From Pseudomonadota bacterium (GTDB taxonomy: Bacteria; Pseudomonadota; Gammaproteobacteria; Steroidobacterales; Steroidobacteraceae), in NCBI GenBank assembly GCA_003242495.1, contig QGUO01000228.1:1-6124 (forward strand): a DNA stretch of 6,124 nucleotides, written 5' to 3'. A program made the translations under genes and the position numbers. This document shows, in pieces, positions 1 to 5,584 of the stretch (within the stretch, counting starts at the first letter, position 1; every line of letters starts with the position of its first letter). The notes beneath the pieces were generated by a model. The model did no database searches. It was given only the letters and a program-made list of their open reading frames with translations, and was not told the origin of the DNA.

Positions 1-111
1 CGGCGGCTGCCGACGCTCGAGCTCGATGGCGGCCCGGCGGTGGTGCAGGGAAGCGGTGGCATCCGCCTCGTCAAGGACCTGCGCGTGCGCTGGGCTCGCG
101 GGGCTGCCTGA
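1..111 (+). CDS. C-terminal fragment of an unidentified protein (5' end outside window)
   Basis: Reading frame 1 is open from the first base to a TGA at 109-111, giving 36 residues that end in DLRVRWARGAA. About 31 of the 36 codons end in G or C, which matches the coding bias of the clear genes in this window and supports a real gene tail. The segment contains a stretch LELDGGPAVVQGSGGIRLV that looks like alternating beta strand and glycine turns. I do not recognise a family from so short a piece and assign no function. It runs convergent to the PAP2-like gene, with 65 bp between the two stop codons. The alternative is chance openness in GC-rich DNA, since other frames are also open here. Confidence 0.5.
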   Translation, partial: RRLPTLELDGGPAVVQGSGGIRLVKDLRVRWARGAA

Positions 112-176
112 GCAGGATCGGCACGCCCCTCCTCTCACGCCGACCAAGCGTCGTGGTCAGCGGCCGATGGTTCGAT

Positions 177-638
177 TCAACGAACGCCCGAGGCAGCTTG
201 CGGTTCTCGGGCAGGGGCGCGCCACGGCGTCCGTCGCCACACCAACTCGCAGGCCAGACCGACCGGAACGGCCGTCGTGACGATGTCGGCCAGCGTGTGA
301 TAGCCCTGATACATCATCAACGCCGCATAGGCGACGCCGATCACCACGCTGGCCACCACCCACCCGCGGCCCAGGTGTCCGAGCGATACCAGCAAGGCGA
401 CGCACACGGCCGAGTGACCGCTGTAGTCCAGGCCCATTGCCGGCCAGGCATTGGTCAAGGCATCCAACGCATGGCCGGCGTAGGCGATGGCGACGCATAA
501 CACGGCCCCGGCCACCCGTATCCACGGCGGGGGTCGCCGCGCCCGGTAGGTTGGCAGCCATGGCAGCGACAATGCCAACACGCCCAAGGTGGGGTTGACG
601 GAATCCGCGATGAGATCCAGCAATTCATAGGTCGTCAC
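177..638 (-). CDS. small PAP2-like (phosphatidic acid phosphatase type 2) membrane protein
   Basis: This 153-residue protein is predicted to be an inner-membrane protein with about five hydrophobic segments (near 12-28, 40-56, 75-90, 92-110 and 116-132). Two PAP2-superfamily landmarks are visible in the right order. DYSGHSA at 71-77 matches motif 2 (PSGH), and YHTLAD at 113-118 matches the HxxxD end of motif 3, with H114 and D118 present. PAP2 enzymes remove phosphate from lipid phosphates or prenyl pyrophosphates through a phosphohistidine intermediate. Motif 1 (KxxxxxxRP) is not visible, and the motif 3 arginine position holds M108, so activity is uncertain. The GTG start at 638 is preceded by AAGGA with a 7-nt spacer, which decides the start. 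The tail after residue 135 is basic and polar, probably cytoplasmic. It lies 291 bp downstream of the winged-helix regulator on the same strand. An inactive PAP2-fold membrane protein is the main alternative. Confidence 0.65.
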   Translation of the reverse strand: MTTYELLDLIADSVNPTLGVLALSLPWLPTYRARRPPPWIRVAGAVLCVAIAYAGHALDALTNAWPAMGLDYSGHSAVCVALLVSLGHLGRGWVVASVVIGVAYAALMMYQGYHTLADIVTTAVPVGLACELVWRRTPWRAPAREPQAASGVR

Positions 639-929
639 GATTCATTCCTTCGGTTGTTTGTGCGAAAACTGGAGGTCGCGCGAGATTCGCGAACCCAACA
701 TTCGTTTTCCCCGGTCAGCGCGGCGGACCGTTGCGGGGCTCCATCGAGTGCGTTCGCGCAGCGGCGTCCGCCCGGCGTGTGATGCCGGCCGGACGCGCAG
801 GGCGCCTGGGTGGCGCGCTCATGGTCGGACGATATCTGTCTGCGACGCGGCCGGACCCGCCGTGCACCACAACCCGGCATGCGCCTGGATGTGCTCGAGG
901 CGTTCTCGCCATCCGTGCGCAGGGCGATG
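639..929 (-). other. intergenic stretch, possible decayed 3' part of the regulator plus leader of the PAP2-like gene
   Basis: No convincing gene is seen on either strand; open frames here give arginine-rich, low-complexity translations typical of noncoding GC-rich DNA. On the minus strand the frame of the upstream regulator stays open for 36 codons after its TAG (930-932), to a TGA at 819-821. The start of that extension vaguely resembles the sequence that normally follows in this protein family. Near the PAP2-like gene there is an 8-bp palindrome TTCGCGAA at 686-693. It is part of an imperfect 7-bp stem (674-680 with 688-695, one bulged base) that could be an operator or leader hairpin. No convincing -10/-35 pair is visible. 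Confidence 0.4.
646..650 (-). promoter_or_regulatory. ribosome binding site of the PAP2-like gene
   Basis: On the minus strand AAGGA lies 7 nt before the GTG at 636-638. It supports a GTG start rather than the out-of-frame ATG that lies between them. Confidence 0.65.
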
Positions 930-2438
930 CTAGATCAACGAAAGCTCTCCGTGCTGATGGAGCTTCTCGTGGGCATACGCCCGCGCCAGATCGTGTAGCC
1001 GGTACATGACCGCGCAACCCGCACGGTCCGCGATGATCAGCGACTTGCGCGCCAGCTTGACCAGGCATTCCATCACGATGTCCGGCGGCAGCTGCTCGTC
1101 CGCGACGACCTCGACGGCCCGATCCACAGTGAAGCTGCCGGTGAACACCGACAACCACCTGAACACCGCCTGCTCCGCCTGCGACAGCAGCCCGTAGCTC
1201 CAGTCGAAGCTGGCGCGCAGCGTACGGTGTCGGGGTGCTGCGGTGCGACGCCCCTCGAGCCCGAGAAGCATCGAATCCGGGAGATCGAGCGCCAGGGTCC
1301 GCAAGCCCAGCCAGCGCACCTGTGCCGCAGCGATCTCGATGGCAAGCGGGTTGCCGCCGAGCCGTCGACAGAGGGTCGCCACCAGGGCGAGTGCCTCCTC
1401 ATCGGGTCGGGCGAGCGCGTCGCCGGCGCGCTCGAGGAACAGCTGTATCGCGGGATATGCCGGCGGACGCCCACCTGTCGCCCCAGCGGACGGGGCGGAC
1501 CACCCGAGCGGCGCCAGCTCGTGAATCGTTTCTCCGGCGGCTCGCAACGGCTCACGACTGGTGGCGATCATGCTCACTTGCGGACAGCTGCGCAGCACGT
1601 CCTCGACAAGGCTCGCGGCGCTGTCGATCGCCTGCTCGCAACTGTCGAGCACCAGCAGCATCGATTGTTTCGACAGGTGCCTGAGCAGCTCGCGGCGCGA
1701 ACCCGACTCGTCCGGCGACCAGCCGAGCGCCGCGGCGAGCACGCACCAGAGCGCCCGGGATCGACTCGAGCTTACGTCGACATAGCACACCCCATGCGCG
1801 CAACGAGCGCCGAGCGCCTCGGCCGCGGCGAGCGCGGCCACGGTCTTGCCGATCCCACCGGGCCCGGTCACCGTGACGAGACGTGCACGCGCCAGGCGCT
1901 CGCCGAGCATGCAGGCCGAGCGATCGCTGTCGAACACCGGGTCGGGGAGAACCGCAAGATCGTTGCGGCGCAAAGGCGGCAGGCAGCGCTGCAGCACCAT
2001 CGAGCCGGACGATTCGGCCATGGGTGCATCGCCGCTCGGACGCTGACGAACGACCGGCGCGACGAACCGATAGCCGCGCCCGGTCACGTTGTGCACGAAG
2101 TCGCTGTCCGGCTCCACCTCCCGCAGCACTTTTCTCAGCAGCGCCACATGCACCCGTATCGTGCCCTCCTCTACGACCATGCCTGGCCATACACGCTGCA
2201 GCAGCTCGCGATTGCTCAGGATCGCGCCCGCTCGTTCGGTCAACGCGACCAGTATTTCCATCGCGCGGCTGCGCACTGCGATCCGGCGGCCAGCGCTCGA
2301 CAGGATGCGTCGGGTGCGGTTCAGCTGGAACGAACCGAACGCGACGATGTCCTCGCCATCGAGCTGGTGCGTGTCGTTGGGGTGTGTAGTCATCGATTCG
2401 TTACGCCCATCAGAGCGGGCCGACGCTCGAGCCGCCAC
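930..2438 (-). CDS. winged-helix transcriptional regulator fused to NB-ARC/STAND-like ATPase, C-terminally short
   Basis: The 502-residue protein starts with an OmpR/CadC-type winged-helix DNA-binding domain at about 31-127, ending in the typical VTGRGYRFVAP. A predicted ATPase of the NB-ARC/STAND type follows. Visible motifs are Walker A GPGGIGKT (192-199), Walker B LLVLDSCEQ (261-269), ATSREPL (292-298), GGNPLAIEIAA (361-371), the HRTLRASFDWSYGLLSQAEQ segment (404-423) and RLHDLARAYAHEKL (480-493). Relatives sense an unknown signal through the ATPase and C-terminal repeats and activate transcription. They usually run to about 900-1000 residues, so this protein stops at roughly half length, just after the nucleotide-binding module. 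It is therefore either a natural short form or a truncation. The GTG at 2438 has GAGG 5 nt upstream; an ATG at 2393 (MTTHPN) would keep the whole domain but lacks a clear ribosome site. It lies 113 bp downstream of the GMC oxidoreductase on the same strand and may be cotranscribed with it. Confidence 0.85.
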   Translation of the reverse strand: MAARASARSDGRNESMTTHPNDTHQLDGEDIVAFGSFQLNRTRRILSSAGRRIAVRSRAMEILVALTERAGAILSNRELLQRVWPGMVVEEGTIRVHVALLRKVLREVEPDSDFVHNVTGRGYRFVAPVVRQRPSGDAPMAESSGSMVLQRCLPPLRRNDLAVLPDPVFDSDRSACMLGERLARARLVTVTGPGGIGKTVAALAAAEALGARCAHGVCYVDVSSSRSRALWCVLAAALGWSPDESGSRRELLRHLSKQSMLLVLDSCEQAIDSAASLVEDVLRSCPQVSMIATSREPLRAAGETIHELAPLGWSAPSAGATGGRPPAYPAIQLFLERAGDALARPDEEALALVATLCRRLGGNPLAIEIAAAQVRWLGLRTLALDLPDSMLLGLEGRRTAAPRHRTLRASFDWSYGLLSQAEQAVFRWLSVFTGSFTVDRAVEVVADEQLPPDIVMECLVKLARKSLIIADRAGCAVMYRLHDLARAYAHEKLHQHGELSLI

Positions 2439-2443
2439 GGCGA

Positions 2444-2447
2444 CCTC
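2444..2447 (-). promoter_or_regulatory. ribosome binding site of the winged-helix regulator
   Basis: On the minus strand GAGG is followed by 5 nt and the GTG at 2436-2438. The alternative ATG at 2391-2393 has only GGG about 14 nt upstream. This favours the longer protein. Confidence 0.45.
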
Positions 2448-2457
2448 GAGTCCGACC

Positions 2458-2511
2458 GGTGAGCCGCCCGTCTGCGCGACGGGCGGGGCGATGAGCGGAA
2501 GGGTGAGCCGC
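2458..2511. repeat. 10-bp direct repeat GGTGAGCCGC, two copies 44 bp apart
   Basis: Identical copies lie at 2458-2467 and 2502-2511, in the gap between the GMC gene and the regulator. The centre-to-centre spacing of 44 bp is close to four helical turns. Flanking bases differ, so this is not a longer duplication. OmpR-type winged-helix proteins often bind tandem direct repeats of about this size, so an autoregulatory operator is possible. Both copies also overlap hairpin sequence, which offers another explanation. Confidence 0.4.
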
Positions 2512-2525
2512 TTCCGCCCCCGCCC
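2464..2525 (-). promoter_or_regulatory. competing GC-rich hairpins between GMC gene and regulator (terminator/attenuator-like)
   Basis: Three pairings are visible. Hairpin A has a perfect 9-bp stem, 2464-2472 with 2478-2486, and a 5-nt loop. Hairpin B has a 7-bp stem, 2495-2501 with 2511-2517, and a 9-nt loop. An alternative 8-bp stem pairs 2481-2488 with 2518-2525; it encloses hairpin B and shares bases 2481-2486 with hairpin A, so A and this stem cannot form together. In the minus-strand transcript the shared segment can pair either upstream or downstream, as in attenuators. Hairpin A ends about 16 nt before the regulator's ribosome site. No T-tract follows, so simple rho-independent termination is unlikely to be strong. 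Confidence 0.45.
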
Positions 2526-2551
2526 AGGTAGCCATCGAGGGTCGCACGACT

Positions 2552-4174
2552 TCAGATCCCGTGCGCCGTCCGGATGAGGTCCGCCGCCCGCTCGCCGATG
2601 ACCACGCAGGGCGCCATGGTGTTGCCGCTGGGGACGTCCGGCATGATCGACGCGTCGGCAATGCGTAGGCGCTCGATGCCATAGACCTGTAGCCGGGCGT
2701 TCACCACGGACATGGGATCGCGGCCCATCTTCGCGGTGCAGCCCTGGTGCCAGAACGTGACCGCCGAATCGCGGATGTAGCGTTTCATCTCCGTCGCATC
2801 GAGCCGGCCCGGCATGGCTTCACGCTTCAGCCAGGGCTTGAAGGGCTCGGCATGCGCCATGCCCCGGGCGATCTCGATCGTGGCCATCGCGGTTCGCAGA
2901 TCATCAGGATGAGACAGCGTGTTGGCCTCGATACGCAGCGGATCGTGTGGACCTGGCCCGCTGAGATGCAGCGAGCCCCGACTCTTCGGGTGTGACAGCC
3001 CGGCAAACGTCATCCAGGCCTGCTCGGGCACGCCACGCGACGCCGTTTCCGGCGTCGCCACCGGAAACTCGAGCTGACAATGGAACACATCGGGCAGCGC
3101 CAGGCTCGCATCGGTCTTCCAGTAAAGCGTCGCTTCCGAGCCGCCATGGCCGACGGCGACTGGCTGCTTGGATTCGAAGATGCAACCGAAGGCCACATGG
3201 TCCTGATGATTACGCCCAACGCCAGGCAGGTGCTGGATGACGCGAATGCCGTGTGGGCGCAGTTCCGCCTCCGGGCCGATGCCCGACTGCATGAGCACCT
3301 TGGGAGTGTTGATCGCGCCCAGCGAAAGAATCACTTCGCGGTCGGCCATGAAGCGCTTGCGCGTCGAGCCCTGCATCGCTTCCACCCCGATCACGCTGGT
3401 GCCGCTGAAGACCAGCCTGCTGACCTGCGTGTGCGTCAGGAGCGTGAGATTGGGCTGGCCGAGTTTCGGCAGGATATACGAGCGGAACATGGAACCGCGG
3501 CGCCCTTCTTTCACGGTCAGCTCGTTGATCGCCGCCCCGCCACGACCTTCCATCATGATGCCATTGGGACTGTCGAACGCGGGGATGTCGAGCGATTGCG
3601 CGGCCTCGACCATGGCGAGCGCCACGGGTTGCGGGTTGCGCGCTCTGTCGATGTACACCGGACCGCCCTGGCCGCGACGCGCGGGATCCGGCTCGCCCTG
3701 CCAGTCTTCGATCCGGCGGTAGATCTCGAGCACGGAGCGATAGCCCCAGGCGTCATCGCCCGCCTCTTGCGCGAAATGCTCCCAATCGTTCTGGTGTCCG
3801 CGCGCCCACACCATGACATTGATGCTGGAGCCGCCTCCCACCACCTTGCCCATGTTGAGCGGGATCGCGCGCTGGTTGAGATGCGGGTTGGGGTGGGCCA
3901 CGAATTGCCAATCGCGCTGCGAACCGAGATTGAGCGGCCATTGCCCCGGCGTGAGCACCTCGGGGACCTCGTCGCTGCCGCCCGCTTCGATCAACAGCAC
4001 GCTGACGCCGGGGTTCTCCGCCAGGCGACCGGCGAGCGCGCAACCCGCCGAGCCCGCGCCACAGACGATGAAGTCATACCGACCCGATGAGGGTGTATCG
4101 GCGTCGTCGAACGAGCCGCCTTGGAAATCCGGAGAGGTCGACATGAGATGGCCTGCGTTCTGAGTGCTGCCCAT
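2552..4174 (-). CDS. GMC-family FAD-dependent oxidoreductase (choline/alcohol dehydrogenase-like)
   Basis: The 540-residue protein has the full length normal for bacterial GMC enzymes and shows every main landmark. These are the dinucleotide-binding GAGSAG (39-44) with EAGG (63-66), GMC signature 1 GKVVGGGSSINVMVWARG (109-126), signature 2 beginning GAINTPKVLMQSGIG (286-300), and the C-terminal catalytic region FWHQGCTAKMG (474-484) with probable base H476 and SGNTMAP (516-522) with N518. Such enzymes oxidise an alcohol to an aldehyde or ketone and pass electrons from FAD to oxygen, a quinone or another acceptor. The substrate cannot be read here. I118 stands where choline oxidase has its FAD-linking histidine, so FAD is probably not covalently bound there. 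No signal peptide or membrane segment is seen, so it is likely cytoplasmic. The start at 4174 has a weak ribosome site; ATG 4144 (residue 11) has GCAGG 7 nt upstream and may be the true start. It is divergent from the HTH-GAF regulator and is followed on the same strand by the winged-helix ATPase. Confidence 0.93.
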   Translation of the reverse strand: MGSTQNAGHLMSTSPDFQGGSFDDADTPSSGRYDFIVCGAGSAGCALAGRLAENPGVSVLLIEAGGSDEVPEVLTPGQWPLNLGSQRDWQFVAHPNPHLNQRAIPLNMGKVVGGGSSINVMVWARGHQNDWEHFAQEAGDDAWGYRSVLEIYRRIEDWQGEPDPARRGQGGPVYIDRARNPQPVALAMVEAAQSLDIPAFDSPNGIMMEGRGGAAINELTVKEGRRGSMFRSYILPKLGQPNLTLLTHTQVSRLVFSGTSVIGVEAMQGSTRKRFMADREVILSLGAINTPKVLMQSGIGPEAELRPHGIRVIQHLPGVGRNHQDHVAFGCIFESKQPVAVGHGGSEATLYWKTDASLALPDVFHCQLEFPVATPETASRGVPEQAWMTFAGLSHPKSRGSLHLSGPGPHDPLRIEANTLSHPDDLRTAMATIEIARGMAHAEPFKPWLKREAMPGRLDATEMKRYIRDSAVTFWHQGCTAKMGRDPMSVVNARLQVYGIERLRIADASIMPDVPSGNTMAPCVVIGERAADLIRTAHGI

Positions 4175-4205
4175 CGCAGCCAGATAACGCTAACACAGGT
4201 TTCAG

Positions 4206-4223
4206 ATCTATCAAATCTATCAA
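4206..4223. repeat. tandem 9-bp repeat ATCTATCAA x2
   Basis: Two perfect adjacent copies lie at 4206-4214 and 4215-4223, and the first two bases of a third copy follow. On the minus strand each copy contains TTGATA. The position inside the divergent promoter zone makes it a candidate operator for the HTH-GAF regulator or a promoter element of the GMC gene. Confidence 0.65.
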
Positions 4224-4248
4224 ATGAGCATGTTTTGCTTTTTCGCGG

Positions 4249-4263
4249 AAACTCGTAAACTCG
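4249..4263. repeat. tandem 7-bp repeat AAACTCG x2 separated by T
   Basis: Copies lie at 4249-4255 and 4257-4263 with an 8-bp period. They overlap the candidate rightward -10 box, so a protein bound here would be well placed to control the HTH-GAF gene. Confidence 0.5.
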
Positions 4264-4306
4264 GCAGCTGGGGGAGTCCGCGACCTGCGGAGAATGGATC
4301 CGGTCA

Positions 4307-5389
4307 ATGCCTAAACAGGTCCTCACCACATCGGAAGCGGCCAGGCTGCTGGGCGTCTCGGTGCGTACCGCCCAGTTGCTGATCGAGAACGGCCCGCTGA
4401 AATCCTGGAAGACGCCTGGCGGCCATCGCCGCGTCTACCTGGCCGACGTCATGGCGTACATGGCGCAGCACCCTCGTTCGTCCGAGTCCGGCTCGGCGCT
4501 TGCCCTCCTCGTTGCTTCGCCTGCGCGCACGCCCTTGTTCGACGGCCTGCTCGATTCAGTGGGCGAATGCCAGGTGCTGACCTGCGCCGACGTTTACCAC
4601 GCCGCCTTTACGGTTGGCGTGCGGGCGCCCGCTGTGGTGGTCGTGGATACGCATGACGATCGCGAAACGCGACGTGCCTTTTTGAATCGAATGAGCTCGC
4701 ACCCCGAGCTCGGCGCCACGCGCTTCATCGAGGTCGTGGCCGCACGCGACAGCGCCGCGCCTCAGGGACAGGAACGCATGCTCGTCACGACGCCGGACGA
4801 GTTGCCGGGTGCATTGCGCGCCCTGTTCACGCCGTCCAGCTCACAGCCGGATCCTGTGTTCGCGACCGACGATTCCGCGTCATTCCCGCTCGCGGCCAAC
4901 GAACTTCAGCGCCTGTCGGCTTTGCAGCGAACAGGCCTGCTGGGCACCGATCCCGAGCCCGCGTTCGACCGCCTCACCTGGCTGGCCAGCCGCCATCTGC
5001 GCATGCCGGTGTCCCTGATGACCCTGCTCTCCGCGACGCACCAGCATTTCAAGTCACGAGTCGGCCTGGACCTCACGGAAACGCCGCGCAGCTGGGCCAT
5101 GTGCAATCGGACCATTCTTCAGCGACACGTCTATACGGTGCCGGATCTGACCGAGTCGCCGCTGTTCGCCACCAATCCCGCGGTCGCCGGTGCGCCCTAT
5201 TTCCGATTCTATGCCGGCGCGCCGGTGTTCGATCCCGACGGCTTCGCGCTGGGATCCATTTGCGTGATGGATTACAGGCCTCATGAGCTCGATGCGGAAC
5301 AGTCGCAGACGCTGCTCACCCTGGCCAGCATCGCGTCGGATGAAGTGCGCAGGCGCGTCGCGCCCCGCATGCCGCGCGCGGCACGCTAA
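4307..5389 (+). CDS. one-component regulator: excisionase/MerR-like HTH, receiver-like middle, GAF domain
   Basis: The 360-residue protein begins with an excisionase-type (HTH_17) DNA-binding domain at about 5-52: LTTSEAARLLGVSVRTAQLL, then the wing TPGGHRRV (36-43). Residues 64-172 alternate hydrophobic strands and helices like a response-regulator receiver. VVVVD at 110-114 resembles the strand ending in the phosphoacceptor aspartate, but the acidic pair expected after strand 1 is missing, so it is degenerate or a different fold. From about 197 to 350 there is a clear GAF domain of the kind usually placed in front of histidine kinases and cyclases, with ELQRLSALQRTGLL, HFKSRVGLDLTETPRSWAMC (247-266), FRFYAGAP (299-306) and GSICVMD (316-322). 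No kinase or cyclase domain follows, so signal and DNA binding appear joined in one protein. It is divergent from the GMC oxidoreductase gene and may control it and itself. The ligand is unknown; the cysteine C266 in the GAF could matter for redox or ligand sensing. Confidence 0.88.
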   Translation: MPKQVLTTSEAARLLGVSVRTAQLLIENGPLKSWKTPGGHRRVYLADVMAYMAQHPRSSESGSALALLVASPARTPLFDGLLDSVGECQVLTCADVYHAAFTVGVRAPAVVVVDTHDDRETRRAFLNRMSSHPELGATRFIEVVAARDSAAPQGQERMLVTTPDELPGALRALFTPSSSQPDPVFATDDSASFPLAANELQRLSALQRTGLLGTDPEPAFDRLTWLASRHLRMPVSLMTLLSATHQHFKSRVGLDLTETPRSWAMCNRTILQRHVYTVPDLTESPLFATNPAVAGAPYFRFYAGAPVFDPDGFALGSICVMDYRPHELDAEQSQTLLTLASIASDEVRRRVAPRMPRAAR

Positions 5390-5414
5390 GGGCGTTTCAG
5401 CCACATCGTGCACT

Positions 5415-5435
5415 GATCGCCTCCGGCGGAGGATC
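5415..5435 (+). terminator. possible weak terminator hairpin after the HTH-GAF gene
   Basis: CCTCC (5420-5424) pairs with GGAGG (5428-5432) across a 3-nt loop, extended by GAT (5415-5417) with ATC (5433-5435) around a 2-nt bulge. It starts about 26 nt after the stop codon. There is no T-run, so confidence is low. Confidence 0.3.
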
Positions 5436-5451
5436 GTGTCCGCGGCAACGT

Positions 5452-5568
5452 CGGTTGCTGGCAGACAGTGCGCCACCGCCCGTTGCGTGCCTGCGTCGCA
5501 GAGGGTTGAAGCCGCTTCTGTCTGGGAGGCAAGAAAGCCGGTCAACGCTCCGCCAGGCGCAGCAACCG
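5452..5568. repeat. 9-bp inverted repeat in the convergent intergenic region
   Basis: CGGTTGCTG (5452-5460) is the exact reverse complement of CAGCAACCG (5560-5568), with 99 bp between. It lies between the convergent 3' ends of the HTH-GAF gene and aqpZ. It could close a large stem in either transcript. No gene is seen between 5390 and 5584. A chance match of 9 bp in a stretch of this size is not very rare. Confidence 0.3.
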
Positions 5569-5584
5569 GAGCGACGGCCCGGAT

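Larger units (their letters stand above)
4175..4306. promoter_or_regulatory. AT-rich divergent control region between GMC gene and HTH-GAF regulator
   Basis: Bases 4201-4260 are about 35% GC in an otherwise GC-rich window, marking the likely shared promoter and operator zone. Rightward, TTGCTT (4235-4240) and TAAACT (4256-4261) are a weak -35/-10 candidate with a short 15-bp spacer. Leftward, two TTGATA hexamers (complement of 4209-4214 and 4218-4223) resemble -35 boxes, but no good -10 follows at 16-18 bp. The rightward start at 4307 has only a weak GGA 8 nt upstream. The exact promoters are uncertain; the region's role is well supported by gene orientation. Confidence 0.6.

Noticed and set aside
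142..158. GACCA...TGGTC inverted repeat between two convergent genes as a bidirectional terminator
   Set aside because: The stem is only 5 bp and there is no T-run on either side.
170..185. GTTCG...CGAAC hairpin over the stop of the PAP2-like gene
   Set aside because: A 5-bp stem with a 6-nt loop; too weak to call as a terminator.
635..880. Minus-strand 81-codon open frame in the gap before the PAP2-like gene
   Set aside because: Arginine-rich translation with no motif; its stop overlaps the PAP2-like start only by chance, and no regulator-family similarity is visible.
1227..2462. Long plus-strand open frame of 411 codons opposite the regulator
   Set aside because: It is the antisense shadow of the winged-helix/ATPase gene, whose motifs are unmistakable; the plus-strand translation has no recognisable domain.
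3080..4090. Long plus-strand open frame of 336 codons opposite the GMC gene
   Set aside because: Histidine- and arginine-rich shadow of a gene with full GMC signatures on the other strand.
4294..4314. Six-codon upstream open frame (ATG at 4294 to TAA at 4314) overlapping the HTH-GAF start
   Set aside because: The only purine-rich site, GGAG, sits 1 nt before its ATG, too close for initiation; most likely chance.
5054..5545. Minus-strand 163-codon open frame overlapping the end of the HTH-GAF gene
   Set aside because: It lies mostly antisense to the conserved GAF domain and has no recognisable domain itself.
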